From: an uncultured Pseudomonadota bacterium
Lineage (GTDB): Bacteria > Pseudomonadota > Gammaproteobacteria > Methylococcales > Methylomonadaceae
Reading direction: 5' to 3'
Assembly (NCBI GenBank): GCA_903902945.1
Contig: CAIUWU010000280.1
Coordinates: 1-19,968 of the forward strand
DNA: 19,968 nt
Below, piece by piece: positions 1 to 8,539 of the stretch. Below the pieces are notes generated by a model. It did not search any database, was not told the DNA's origin, and saw nothing but the letters and a program-made list of their open reading frames with translations. Made by a program: the position numbers and the translations under genes. The number at the start of each line of letters is the position of its first letter. Position 1 is the stretch's first letter.

Positions 1-534
1 CATGCGCGCCGGAAATTCTTCGACCTGTTTCAGGCCAACCAAAGCCCCGTGGCGCAAGAAGCCTTGCAGCGGATCGGTGTGCTGTATACCAACGAAGCCG
101 AAGGCCGCGACATGAGTGCCGACGAGCGCCAACGCCTACGGGCGGAAAAAAGCCTGCCCGCCTTAACCGACCTGCACGATTGGCTGCAGAAAACCCGGTT
201 GCTGATGGCGCCCAACAGCGCAACGGCCAAGGCGATCGATTACAGCCTGAAACGCTGGCCTGCACTGACGCGCTTCGCCGAAACCGGCGATCTGCCGATC
301 GATAATAATCCGGTCGAGAACAGCATCCGCCCGATTGCCTTGGGAAAAAAGAATTGGCTATTTGCCGGCTCGGAACGCGCCGGCCAACGGGCGGCCGTCA
401 TTCAAACCCTGCTCGGCACCGCCAAGCTCAACGGCCTTAATCCGACCGCGTGGTTGAAAGACACCCTGGAAAAGCTACCCACCTGGCCCAACAGCCGCAT
501 CGACGAATTGCTGCCGTTCGGTGATTTGGATTAA
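1..534 (+). CDS. IS66-family transposase (TnpC), C-terminal part
   Basis: This is the 3' part of a DDE transposase that cuts and joins the ends of an IS66 element. The frame is open from base 1 and begins with HARRKFFDLF, the usual IS66 block just after the second catalytic Asp. The block DNNPVENSIRPIALGKKNW carries the catalytic Glu (codon 316-318), followed by LFAGSERAGQRAA and the C-terminal NPTAWLKDTL region. The visible 177 residues are roughly the last third of a typical protein of about 500 residues. The frame shows no stop or frameshift, so the copy may be intact. An internal ATG or GTG start near base 49 would not be the true start, because the homology continues upstream of it. Confidence 0.93.
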   Translation, partial: HARRKFFDLFQANQSPVAQEALQRIGVLYTNEAEGRDMSADERQRLRAEKSLPALTDLHDWLQKTRLLMAPNSATAKAIDYSLKRWPALTRFAETGDLPIDNNPVENSIRPIALGKKNWLFAGSERAGQRAAVIQTLLGTAKLNGLNPTAWLKDTLEKLPTWPNSRIDELLPFGDLD

Positions 535-580
535 ATCATAGTCTGCAACGTCTGGCGATGTGGAACGGCTGAGCGCTTAC
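1..580 (+). mobile_element. IS66-family insertion sequence, right end (partial)
   Basis: The transposase reading frame enters from the left edge and stops at 534. About 45 bases later, at 571-580, lies gagcgcttac, whose reverse complement begins GTAAGCGCTC. IS66-family terminal repeats normally start with GTAA, so I place the right end at 580. The left end, the other IS genes (tnpA, tnpB) and the target duplication lie outside the window, so the boundary is inferred from one side only. Confidence 0.7.
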
Positions 581-690
581 CGTAGAGCGAGTCCGGGCAT
601 GCCTGCATCCCAGATAAATGTTTGAGTTTTGTCTGGGTCAGGTTGAGCCTTATCAATTTTGGATCCGGTTAATTTTACAGTTGCCATACT

Positions 691-740
691 CCCCCTTAAT
701 CACTAGGTCGTCGATTCAAGCCCGCCCGGGGGGGGAGCCA
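691..740 (+). pseudogene. Decayed tRNA 3' half (Asn/Lys-like), possible att remnant
   Basis: The bases from cccccttaat to the CCA at 738-740 read like the second half of a tRNA: an anticodon-loop-like CTTAATC, then CTAGGTCGTCG, a T-loop TTCAAGC (715-721) and a terminal GGAGCCA as in bacterial tRNA-Asn. The T-stem has two mismatches, the G run makes the acceptor strand too long, and no 5' half is visible, so this is not a working tRNA. A tRNA 3' end followed directly by a terminator is the usual outcome of tRNA-targeted integration, or of decay of a real tRNA gene. The whole stretch 581-846 has no gene. It also contains a short hairpin at 609-637 with arms CCCAGA and TCTGGG. Confidence 0.4.
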
Positions 741-750
741 AACAAATCAA

Positions 751-781
751 GGACTTACGAGAAATCGTTAAGCCCTTTTTT
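751..781 (+). terminator. Intrinsic terminator with GAAA tetraloop
   Basis: The left arm GGACTTACGA (751-760) pairs with TCG and TAAGCCC (765-775), with one bulged T at 768, one A/C mismatch and a GAAA loop (761-764). Six T residues follow at 776-781. It lies 10 bases after the CCA of the tRNA remnant, where a tRNA transcript would end. No intact plus-strand gene now feeds into it except read-through from the IS. Confidence 0.7.
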
Positions 782-846
782 ATAGCGATTGGCTTTTATG
801 CTGCGCCCTAAGTAATACCAGCGATGCTTTCAATCGCCGATTGGGC

Positions 847-1710
847 CTAGCCATGATCGGCAGCCCTGCTTTTCTGGGCCAGCACAGCAGGAAACATACG
901 TTGGGAATCGTAGACAATCTCCAACACATCAAAGCCCGCTGCTTCAAGATGCTGTCTGACCGCCACCTCCGCACGATAATGCTGCCATTTGACACCCAGG
1001 ACGTCAGTAAATAAAAAACGCTGCTGTTGCAAGTCTTGTCTATCAACCGGTATCCATTCTTCAGGCGGCGTAATAAAACTGATCGGTAAATAACCGCCAC
1101 GTTTCAGCGCTCGGGCAAATCCTCTGTATAAGTCAATACAGGTCTGAGCTTCCTCCACATAGATATTCAAACCATTACTGGTAATAAAATCCCACTGCTG
1201 ATTGACACCCAGCTCCCAGGCATCACGTTGCTCAAAACCAATCCTGATATTTGCAAGGCTCTGACCAAAATCAGCCGCCAGCTGCAATGATTCCGGATCA
1301 AGATCAATACCAATCAGGCTAATGTCTTGAACAACCGAATAATCAAGCCCCAGAAGATCCTGCATCAGGCCACAAGGAACCGATACCAGACTCATCCCAG
1401 ACTGAAGATGCTGTTGTGTTAATTTTTTGAACACGACAAAACGCTCCTGAGTGGCCAGAAAAATCGGGCATTTTTCTAATAACCATCTCTCCAGCCCTGT
1501 CAGTGGTTTGCCATCACTACTCAAACCCTTAAGTTTGCCGGTTTGCGGATATAACAAAACATAATTCGTCCAATAACCATTCAACCCCTGATGCTCGATT
1601 AAAAAACGCCCCAGTTCGAACTCTTGCAACTCAGCACGCAAACTGTGTGTTGCCGGGGTTTGTACAAAACCCTTATTTGGACTTTGACCATGCGAAATCA
1701 GACTATTCAT
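847..1710 (-). CDS. Class I SAM-dependent methyltransferase-like protein
   Basis: The 287-residue protein has the order of blocks seen in Rossmann-fold methyltransferases. A strand-loop MSLVSVPCGLMQDLLGLD sits in the motif I position (about residues 106-123). IGIDLDPESLQLA has an acidic residue suited to binding the SAM ribose. Further on are WDFITSNGLNIYVE (motif II or IV) and ALKRGGYLPISFITPP (motif III-like). Motif I lacks the usual GxGxG and reads VPCGLM instead, so the cofactor site is atypical. The substrate is unknown and the neighbours do not suggest one. I chose the ATG at 1708-1710. An in-frame TTG at 1723-1725 would add five residues, and neither has a convincing ribosome binding site. 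It is transcribed away from the gene at 1857. Confidence 0.7.
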   Translation of the reverse strand: MNSLISHGQSPNKGFVQTPATHSLRAELQEFELGRFLIEHQGLNGYWTNYVLLYPQTGKLKGLSSDGKPLTGLERWLLEKCPIFLATQERFVVFKKLTQQHLQSGMSLVSVPCGLMQDLLGLDYSVVQDISLIGIDLDPESLQLAADFGQSLANIRIGFEQRDAWELGVNQQWDFITSNGLNIYVEEAQTCIDLYRGFARALKRGGYLPISFITPPEEWIPVDRQDLQQQRFLFTDVLGVKWQHYRAEVAVRQHLEAAGFDVLEIVYDSQRMFPAVLAQKSRAADHG

Positions 1711-1856
1711 AGGAGTGGCATTCAAATAAGGATTTAAATCAGAACCGGATCAGCACCTGGAAAAATCAGTGCCAGATTTTGCAGGTTTTTTATCCTAGCA
1801 CAGGCCTGATAGGGTATAAATGCTCCCCTTTCATTCATATCCAGGACAAATAATCC

Positions 1857-2354
1857 GTGACTCTTGGCATCGCAATCTTGATTTACACCAGTGCCATTGT
1901 TTTGGCCAATCTGGCAGTCGCGTATTTAGGTCCCGGCATCACCGGCATCACTGCGTTTGTGATGATAGGTCTGGACCTTGCCCTGCGTGACTGGCTGCAT
2001 TTCAAGCTCAAGGCCTGGCAAATGGGGTTATTAATCGTTTCCAGCGGAGTCTTAACCTATCTGCTTAACGCCAGCGCTGAATCCATCGCCATAGCCAGTG
2101 CCACTGCATTCACTGCCGCCGCTATCGCCGACTGGTTCACCTTTAATACGTTGCCCGGTTCATGGCTGCTTAAGGCCCATGGGTCAAATCTCAGCGGTGC
2201 CCTGGTCGATTCCTTGCTATTCCCGATCCTGGCTTTCGGAGAACTGATGCCGGATATATTCCTGGCTCAATTCAGTGCCAAAATTCTGGGAGGCGGTCTA
2301 TGGACTTATCTGATCAGACGCTATTGGCGATCAGACCATCGGCAACATCCCTGA
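1857..2354 (+). CDS. VUT (YhhQ/DUF165-like) family membrane protein
   Basis: A 165-residue, very hydrophobic protein with about five or six predicted membrane spans. The pattern LGPGITGITAFVMIGLDLALRDWLHF, then SATAFTAAAIADWFTF, resembles the VUT superfamily. That superfamily includes YhhQ, which imports the queuosine precursor preQ0, and vitamin-precursor importers. It is shorter than YhhQ (about 220 residues), so it may be a compact subfamily, and its substrate cannot be read from the sequence. The start is GTG at 1857, supported by AGGAC at 1842-1846. It ends 37 bases before the next gene on the same strand and may be cotranscribed with it. A TATAAA at 1815-1820 is a possible -10 element, with no clear -35. 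Confidence 0.65.
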   Translation: MTLGIAILIYTSAIVLANLAVAYLGPGITGITAFVMIGLDLALRDWLHFKLKAWQMGLLIVSSGVLTYLLNASAESIAIASATAFTAAAIADWFTFNTLPGSWLLKAHGSNLSGALVDSLLFPILAFGELMPDIFLAQFSAKILGGGLWTYLIRRYWRSDHRQHP

Positions 2355-2391
2355 CCCGTAATGGCGTTCAAATTCCCTCATAAAAATAATA

Positions 2392-4290
2392 ATGAAAACA
2401 TCACTCATCCAATATCGGGTCGCCGACTTTTTAAAACAGTTCCCGCCTTTTGATAGTCTGGACGAGCCGCAACTCTTGGCGCTGGCAGCGTCAGGTAAAG
2501 TCAGTTTCCATGAAAGTGGCGAATACATTTTCCGTCAGCACCAGGATTGCAACAACCGGTGCTGGGTTTTACAGCAAGGCATCATTCATGTGCTGGATAC
2601 AGAAACAGAGCACAAGCCACTGATTGATATTGCCGCCACCGGAGACCTGATTGGTCTGGAGCCGCTGACTGACTTTAAAACCTATCGCCATACGGCGGTG
2701 ACGCAGAGCGATGTCATACTCTATTCCGTCGATGTCAGCCTATTAGCCGCATTGATGCAGCAAAACCGTGCGCTTCAGGATTATGTGAGCCTTTATTTTT
2801 CGACGCATGACTTAGTCAGTCAGACTAGCGATACGACATCGACCCACCCAGCATTCAAGCGCGCTCTGAGTCATCAGCTCAATCTACCGATACCCTCGGC
2901 GTATTTCGAGGCACATTCCGTTTCAGTATCTGAACCCATAAGCATCAAGGATCTGCTTGCACTCAGCGCGATTCAGCAAGGCCGCAGCGTGTGCGTGGTC
3001 AATCAAGCGCGGCAACCAATAGGCTTGGTAAATCTGCAGCAAATCATGCGCTCACTATCCCAAGGCAACTACCACCCCGCTTCGCCACTAACACTGATTG
3101 CCATTGAAACGCTGACACTGATGCCTCCTGATTTGAGCTGGGTAAATTATCTCAATGCCATGATTTCCAAACCGTCCATGCCAGTGGTTCTGACCACAGA
3201 TGGCCATTCTGAATCTGCATTCAAGGGGCTGATCAGCGATGAAGATCTGCTTTTGCAACTTGGTAACAATCCGGCTAGCCTGATCCGCGCCATTCATCAA
3301 GCTGACTCGATGACCGAATTAGACCTTTACTGGCAACAATCCCGGGCTCTGATTGATGAGATCTTCAGCGACCCATCGCAATACGAGCTTGCCAGTGCAT
3401 TCGGTAGTCAGCTGTTCAATAGCCTGCTCAATAGCCTAATCCGGCAAAGCAAATCCGAACTGGCGCACCCAGGCAATCCCGCATTCAACACCGAGTTCTG
3501 TTGCTTGATACTGGATAAGACCGGCTACTACTCATTACTAAACAACAGCCAGCCAGAATTATGGATGGTTCATAACAGTGATGAGCCACTATTAATACAG
3601 CAGCTGCAAGCGCTTTCCTGCCAGCTGTCTGCAAGGCTTAGCAGCCTGACAACGCCGCTAATCAATCCCGATATTCAGATGCTGTCCTTACGGGACGTTC
3701 AAGAGCAACTGAGCGCAATTGTTTCGCATCCGGTTGAGAATCAGGTATTCGATAAGCGCTACTGGTTTGATTTTAGTTACCATTCCGGCAACCGAGCACT
3801 GGCGCAGCAACTAGAACAGCACTTACAGCAGGCATTCACCAGCCATCCAGCGTTCATCAAAATCCTGGCCAATGACACCCTGGAAAATCTGCCGCCACTG
3901 ACATTTTATGATGATCAAGTCATTGGAATTGAAGGTGATCAGCAACAGGCGCTAAACCTTGAACAGTTTGCTCTGATGCCGATCACCGATGCGATCAGAG
4001 TTCAGGCTTTGGCCGCTAAGAGCATCCAAATCCAGGACACCGTTCAGCGCATTCGGCTGCTTGAACAGTTTCAGCCTGATCACAAGCCCCTATTACAGCA
4101 AGCGAGCGAGGCATTCCGGTTTTTAGCCTATTTTCAGCAGCATTGTTCCAGACATGGTCAGCCGGCAACTGCTATCTTGCCTGGTTTATTGAGTAGATAT
4201 GATCAACGCCGCCTCAAGACCGCATTTAAAGCGATTCATGATTTACTGATGTGGACCATGATGCTAATCGAACCGGGGCATGACAGATGA
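2392..4290 (+). CDS. cNMP-binding / CBS pair / DUF294 nucleotidyltransferase-like regulator
   Basis: A 632-residue soluble protein, probably a cytoplasmic nucleotide-sensing regulator. Residues 15-135 resemble a cyclic-nucleotide-binding domain, with TGDLIGLEPLTDFKTYRHTAV in the position of the phosphate-binding cassette and its Arg kept at about 99. Residues about 170-290 resemble two CBS motifs, the second ending GLISDEDLLLQL. Residues about 300-440 align in position with the DUF294 nucleotidyltransferase domain. The expected GSxxRxE...TDQDN active site is not present: the stretch 369-397 reads FCCLILDKTGYYSLLNN and onward, with no GS pair or Asp pair. The C-terminal part (455-600) keeps the DUF294_C pattern: FDKRYWFDF, LNLEQFALMPITDAIRVQAL, FRFLAYFQQH. 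It overlaps the exonuclease gene by ATGA. No good ribosome binding site precedes the ATG. Confidence 0.78.
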   Translation: MKTSLIQYRVADFLKQFPPFDSLDEPQLLALAASGKVSFHESGEYIFRQHQDCNNRCWVLQQGIIHVLDTETEHKPLIDIAATGDLIGLEPLTDFKTYRHTAVTQSDVILYSVDVSLLAALMQQNRALQDYVSLYFSTHDLVSQTSDTTSTHPAFKRALSHQLNLPIPSAYFEAHSVSVSEPISIKDLLALSAIQQGRSVCVVNQARQPIGLVNLQQIMRSLSQGNYHPASPLTLIAIETLTLMPPDLSWVNYLNAMISKPSMPVVLTTDGHSESAFKGLISDEDLLLQLGNNPASLIRAIHQADSMTELDLYWQQSRALIDEIFSDPSQYELASAFGSQLFNSLLNSLIRQSKSELAHPGNPAFNTEFCCLILDKTGYYSLLNNSQPELWMVHNSDEPLLIQQLQALSCQLSARLSSLTTPLINPDIQMLSLRDVQEQLSAIVSHPVENQVFDKRYWFDFSYHSGNRALAQQLEQHLQQAFTSHPAFIKILANDTLENLPPLTFYDDQVIGIEGDQQQALNLEQFALMPITDAIRVQALAAKSIQIQDTVQRIRLLEQFQPDHKPLLQQASEAFRFLAYFQQHCSRHGQPATAILPGLLSRYDQRRLKTAFKAIHDLLMWTMMLIEPGHDR

Positions 4291-4952
4291 CCGAACTCAG
4301 CAGCCTCGAAACCTTACGCCAGTATCAGGCGGTGTTTTTGAATAGCAGTCAAAACCCGGCCATGAAGCACAGCCGATTTATAGTCCTGGACACAGAAACC
4401 AGCGGCACCAATCCTTTACATGACCGGATCGTATCGATTGGCTGCGTTGGGGTTTACGACAATGAAATCGTCCTGGCGGACAGTTTTGAAATCATGCTGA
4501 AAATTCAGCACAATCTGGCGGCAGTCACGGTACACGGCATTACCCGCGACGAAGCTAAGCAGGGTTTTGATGAAGCAACAGCCCTGCTTTTATTTCTGAA
4601 TTATGTCAGCGATGCCGTCATCATCGGTCATCATGTTGGTTTCGATCACAGCATTCTAAATCAGGCTTTGCTTCGCCATTTTGGCATTCCGCTCCAAAAC
4701 CTGACGCTGGATACTATGGACATGACGCTCAAATTAATAGAGCTTGACCTGATTGATGACAGCGGCCTGCAAGGCTATTCACTGGATTCGCTATGTAAGC
4801 TGTTCGCTATCAAACCGCATGATCGCCATACGGCGGCCGGAGATGCCTTTATTACTGCACAGATTTTTTTGCGCCTGCTGAAAATCGGGCATAACCACGG
4901 CTTGCGACAGTGGTCAGACTACTGCAATACACCAACCCCTGACAGCGAATAA
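4287..4952 (+). CDS. DnaQ-like DEDDh 3'-5' exonuclease
   Basis: A 221-residue protein with all exonuclease motifs of the DEDDh class related to the proofreading subunit of DNA polymerase III. Exo I is VLDTETSGTNP (D35, E37), Exo II is GHHVGFDHSIL (D120), and Exo III is HDRHTAAGDAF (H181, D186). These acidic residues bind two metal ions and the His activates water, so the enzyme should be active on DNA or RNA 3' ends. It is not the replicative epsilon subunit, since the C-terminal polymerase-binding region is absent. Its ATG overlaps the stop of the cNMP/CBS/DUF294-like gene by 4 bases, which implies translational coupling. Pairing of such an exonuclease with a DUF294-type regulator is a recurring arrangement in proteobacteria. 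Its stop is only 3 bases from the convergent permease gene. Confidence 0.9.
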   Translation: MTELSSLETLRQYQAVFLNSSQNPAMKHSRFIVLDTETSGTNPLHDRIVSIGCVGVYDNEIVLADSFEIMLKIQHNLAAVTVHGITRDEAKQGFDEATALLLFLNYVSDAVIIGHHVGFDHSILNQALLRHFGIPLQNLTLDTMDMTLKLIELDLIDDSGLQGYSLDSLCKLFAIKPHDRHTAAGDAFITAQIFLRLLKIGHNHGLRQWSDYCNTPTPDSE

Positions 4953-4955
4953 TGT

Positions 4956-6320
4956 TTAACGTCGCCGGCGCTTGAAGTACCCAGCTGATCGTATCCATAG
5001 ATAATATAAAAGGCCTGAAACCCCAAAACCGATATAAGGCCCGACATCAAAGTGCATCACGTACCCGGTCGCAATACCTTGATAAAAGGGACTGATGGAA
5101 AAAAGTGCTACCGAAGCGGCAGACACCAAAATCAGCAACCAGCATCCCGCAGTAATACCCGAAGGCGTATGCTGAATTTTTTTACCAATCATGAACCAGT
5201 GAACCAGCACGATAGCCGCCCACGGCGCTATCCAATGCGCGAATAGCAAGAGAAACTCCTCAAAGAAATCAATGAATGATTGCGTTGCCATCAAACTGCC
5301 TGCATACCCCACAATCGCACCAAAAATAGCCGAAGTAGGTCTGGAAATTGGAAATCCGATTGAAATCAGCGTATAGGCGGCTGAATTGTCATTCATTGCG
5401 TTGGCAGGGATAGCATTGAACCAGATAAGAAACATGACTAGCGGAGCAAAATGACCGGACAGGCTTTGCAAGGCCTGCATGACACCTTGAGGCGAATTAT
5501 CAGTTACTGCTGCCGCAGTCAGATATCCGAACAGGCATAGCAATACCAGTGACAAAAACAGAGCAACAAAAACAGTATGAAACACGGTTTTAAGCGGCGT
5601 TTTTCTGGGTAAATATCGGGTGTAATCTGCCGTTGATGTCGTCCAGCCTAAATTGAAAGCCACCATGAGCACAAAAGCATTCATGATGGTTCCAATGTCT
5701 GTGTTACCGCTGGCCGGGACATGAAGCTGGGTTTTTTGAATGGCAGCCAGACCAATAACAATAAAAAACAGCACCAGCAAAGTCCCTGTGAACTTGGCGG
5801 TGTTTTGAATCAAATGATGTCCATAAACACCAATCACCAATTGAATCCCTACCAAAATTGCCAGCGATAACCACATCGGCATTGTTATGCCGAACTCTTG
5901 CATCAACACAATGAAAGCGGTACCCGAAATGACGTTATTAACAATATCCCAGCCAATCGCATTTACCCAATTGAGAATAGCAGGGATTTTTTTTCCCGTT
6001 TTGCCCAGGGCAAAGCGTCCGGCTTCGATCTGTGACAACCCGGACTTGGGGCCTATCAGTGCTGTCAGCGACGGTAACAGAGTACCGACCATTCCTCCCA
6101 GTACCATCACGAATAGTGCATCGACAAAACTAAGCCCCAGGTCAGCGATAATAACGCCCATCAACCAGGTCGAAATACCCAAATTCCCGCCCATAAAAAC
6201 CCAAAAAGGCTTGTGAATTGCCAGCGTCTGTTCTGTTTTACTAACACCATTGGCAATGAATTGATGATGCGTATTCTCAAGCGGTATTTTAAAACGGAGG
6301 GATTTTTTAAATCTTTGCAT
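4956..6320 (-). CDS. NCS1-family (cytosine/purine-type) permease
   Basis: A 454-residue integral membrane protein with about 12 spans, fitting the nucleobase:cation symporter-1 family. Family marks include FWVFMGGNLGISTWLMG near residue 40, GPKSGLSQIEAGRFALGKTGKKIPA near 90-115, the Asn-rich helix NWVNAIGWDIVNN near 115-130, and FNLGWTTSTADYTRYLP near 220-240. It probably imports a nucleobase or a related heterocycle such as hydroxymethylpyrimidine with a cation. The exact substrate cannot be assigned, and no catabolic gene lies beside it. The C-terminus is basic (FKRRRR). The ATG at 6318-6320 has no clear ribosome binding site. The stop lies 3 bases from that of the convergent exonuclease gene, so there is no room for a separate terminator. 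Confidence 0.85.
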   Translation of the reverse strand: MQRFKKSLRFKIPLENTHHQFIANGVSKTEQTLAIHKPFWVFMGGNLGISTWLMGVIIADLGLSFVDALFVMVLGGMVGTLLPSLTALIGPKSGLSQIEAGRFALGKTGKKIPAILNWVNAIGWDIVNNVISGTAFIVLMQEFGITMPMWLSLAILVGIQLVIGVYGHHLIQNTAKFTGTLLVLFFIVIGLAAIQKTQLHVPASGNTDIGTIMNAFVLMVAFNLGWTTSTADYTRYLPRKTPLKTVFHTVFVALFLSLVLLCLFGYLTAAAVTDNSPQGVMQALQSLSGHFAPLVMFLIWFNAIPANAMNDNSAAYTLISIGFPISRPTSAIFGAIVGYAGSLMATQSFIDFFEEFLLLFAHWIAPWAAIVLVHWFMIGKKIQHTPSGITAGCWLLILVSAASVALFSISPFYQGIATGYVMHFDVGPYIGFGVSGLLYYLWIRSAGYFKRRRR

Positions 6321-6631
6321 GGGAATTAAGAGGTTAAATGCTAAAAGCTGTAGGCAAAAAACAATTCAGCCGCTGATACGGCAGCTTTATGCGGCTGCCA
6401 TAATCAGAACAAAATCTAATAAAATTAATATGTTGCGAATAATCGCCACTTACTGACACACCTTGCGCGGGATAGATAAATAATAGCTTTACTCAACTAG
6501 ACAAGATGGGTTTTTATCGATAATTCTGAAAAATCATGCCATAAAAGACGCTTATTTCATTAGAATCTTAATTTTTGCATTACGTTTAGTTACCTTAACG
6601 ACAATTCCGACTGCTACAAAAACTCTAACTC
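6321..6631. other. Divergent intergenic region, permease / kup
   Basis: 311 AT-rich bases without a gene. Two inverted repeats share bases. CAGCCGC (6367-6373) pairs with GCGGCTG (6391-6397), and GGCAGC (6380-6385) pairs with GCTGCC (6394-6399). Only one hairpin can form at a time. They would lie in the leader of the permease transcript if its promoter is upstream of about 6400. TAGAAT at 6561-6566 could be a -10 element for kup, but I see no matching -35. I recognise no known riboswitch. Confidence 0.35.
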
Positions 6632-8539
6632 ATGTCTGTTCATAACCAAGATCAGAGCCCCGTGCTTCCATTAGCACTGGGCGCACTCGGTATCGTATTT
6701 GGAGATATCGGAACCAGTCCCGTGGTGGCTTTAACAGCCTGCTTACACAGCAATCCATCGTTATTAACGACTAATGGCATCCTCGGCATCATCTCGATGA
6801 TTTTCTGGGCATTGATTCTGGTGGTAAGCGTTAAGTACTTACTGTTCATCACCCGTGCTGAGAGTGATGGTGAAGGCGGCATTTTTGCCATCATGGCCAT
6901 TCTCAAATCGTCAGGCCAGATTAGCCCTAAAATACTAGTTTTCAGTACGGCAGTCGCTCTCATCGCTGCGGCACTGTTGATGGCAGACAGTATGTTAACC
7001 CCGGCGCTGGCGATGCTATCAGCGGTTGAGGGATTAAAAGTGTCTTATCAAAACATTGATCATTGGATTTTAATTACCGCGCTGGCACTGATCGCAGGTT
7101 TATTTTCAATTCAGCGCCTGGGAACCGGAAAACTGGGCCAATTATTCGGCCCTATCATGCTGGTCTGGTTTGTCTCGATTGCCATACTCGGGATAAAAGA
7201 GATCATTAAATTTCCGCAAGTCTTAATCGCATTTTCACCGCAGTACGCCATACAAATTGCTATGGAATTGGGCACTATCGGTACATTCTCACTACTCGGA
7301 TCAGTGATGATTGCCGTTACCGGCGCCGAAGCCATTTATGCTGATATGGGACATTTTGGAATGAAGCCCATCAAACTAGCTTGGTATTTTGTGGCATTGA
7401 TTGCGTTATTACTGAACTATTTCGGTCAGGGAGCCTGGTTACTTCAGCATCTCGCGAGTATCAGGGATAACGATTTACCGTTTTTTGCCCTGGCACCCGA
7501 AGGCTTTTTAATTCCTCTGGTCTTACTAGCAACCTTTGCCAGCATCATTGCCAGTCAGGCGGTTATTTCAGGCATGTTTTCTTTATCCAGCCAGGCGATA
7601 CAGCTGGGTTTTTTGCCACGCCTGGCGATTATTCAAACCTCCGCATCCAAAAAAGGCCAGATTTATTTGCCTAAAATAAATTTTCTGCTGGCAACCGGTG
7701 CCTTATTGCTGACATACGGATTCGGTTCATCGGCATCGCTTGCTAACGCGTATGGCCTTGCCGTAGCAGCCACCATGTTTCTGACCACGGTGGCTTTTAC
7801 ATTAGTGGTTGTTTACGTCTGGAAATGGTCATGGAAATCAATCCTGGCTTTTGTGGTATTTGCCATTCCCCTGGACTGTATCTTTCTGGCAGCCACCATT
7901 ACCAAAATTCCCGATGGCAGTTATGTGACCTTGATCATCGCCGCCCTCTTCAGCTGGCTGATGCTAGCCTGGATGACGGGTAACCGTTATTTAACCGGCC
8001 AAGCACAACGCCTGGATTTACCGATTCCGGTATTCGTGGATTTGGTGTGTGAACGCCAGGATCTGCATTTTCAGGCCAGACCAGCAGTTTTTTTTCAGCA
8101 TTTGGCCTTTCCGGCCGAATTACAAATTACGCCCAATGCCCTGCTCCGCCAGGTTCAGCTAACTTCAATGCTTTACCAGCCTACTGTGATTGTCGAATTT
8201 CGCAGCCTTGACTTGCCTCGCGTCAATGAGAGCAACCGAATTGAGGTTCGCCATTATTCGCCTGACATCTATCATCTGACCGCAACGTTTGGTTTTGCCG
8301 AGAATATCAATATGCAGTCTATTGAAGCACTTGGACTGGCTAACAACTGGTGGCAGCATCGTTCAGAGATTGTGTATTACACCGCAAAAGAGCAACTCAG
8401 GCAGTCAGATCACCATCAATTACCTGTTTGGATACGCTGGCCTTACTGGTTGATGCATTACCATGATCAAAACACAGCCCAGGCACTGAATCTGCCAACC
8501 TTGCAATATGTGGAGTTGAATCTGACGATTGATATTTAA
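6632..8539 (+). CDS. kup: Kup-family potassium uptake protein
   Basis: A 635-residue potassium:proton symporter of the inner membrane (E. coli Kup has 622 residues). The N-terminus LGALGIVFGDIGTSPVVAL is the family signature (usually VYGDIGTSPLYAL). It is followed by VVSVKYLLFITRAESDGEGGIFAIMAIL and AALLMADSMLTPALAMLSAVEGL. Residues about 1-450 form the membrane part with some 12 helices, including YFGQGAWLL and ASQAVISGMFSLSSQAIQLGFLPRL. The last 185 residues form the usual soluble tail, which begins after WMTGNRYL. The signature ends PVVAL rather than PLYAL and the tail is divergent, so this is probably a diverged Kup subfamily, but potassium remains the best call. The ATG at 6632 lacks a visible ribosome binding site. 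Confidence 0.93.
   Translation: MSVHNQDQSPVLPLALGALGIVFGDIGTSPVVALTACLHSNPSLLTTNGILGIISMIFWALILVVSVKYLLFITRAESDGEGGIFAIMAILKSSGQISPKILVFSTAVALIAAALLMADSMLTPALAMLSAVEGLKVSYQNIDHWILITALALIAGLFSIQRLGTGKLGQLFGPIMLVWFVSIAILGIKEIIKFPQVLIAFSPQYAIQIAMELGTIGTFSLLGSVMIAVTGAEAIYADMGHFGMKPIKLAWYFVALIALLLNYFGQGAWLLQHLASIRDNDLPFFALAPEGFLIPLVLLATFASIIASQAVISGMFSLSSQAIQLGFLPRLAIIQTSASKKGQIYLPKINFLLATGALLLTYGFGSSASLANAYGLAVAATMFLTTVAFTLVVVYVWKWSWKSILAFVVFAIPLDCIFLAATITKIPDGSYVTLIIAALFSWLMLAWMTGNRYLTGQAQRLDLPIPVFVDLVCERQDLHFQARPAVFFQHLAFPAELQITPNALLRQVQLTSMLYQPTVIVEFRSLDLPRVNESNRIEVRHYSPDIYHLTATFGFAENINMQSIEALGLANNWWQHRSEIVYYTAKEQLRQSDHHQLPVWIRWPYWLMHYHDQNTAQALNLPTLQYVELNLTIDI

Noticed and set aside
691..740. 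Functional tRNA gene
   Set aside because: There is no 5' half, the T-stem has mismatches and the acceptor strand is over-long.
780..1100. 106-codon minus-strand frame overlapping the methyltransferase
   Set aside because: It is a shadow frame of the methyltransferase gene, which has recognisable motifs in the other frame.
6321..6631. Known riboswitch (TPP, purine or preQ1) in the permease leader
   Set aside because: No consensus core of these classes was found. Only simple competing hairpins are visible.
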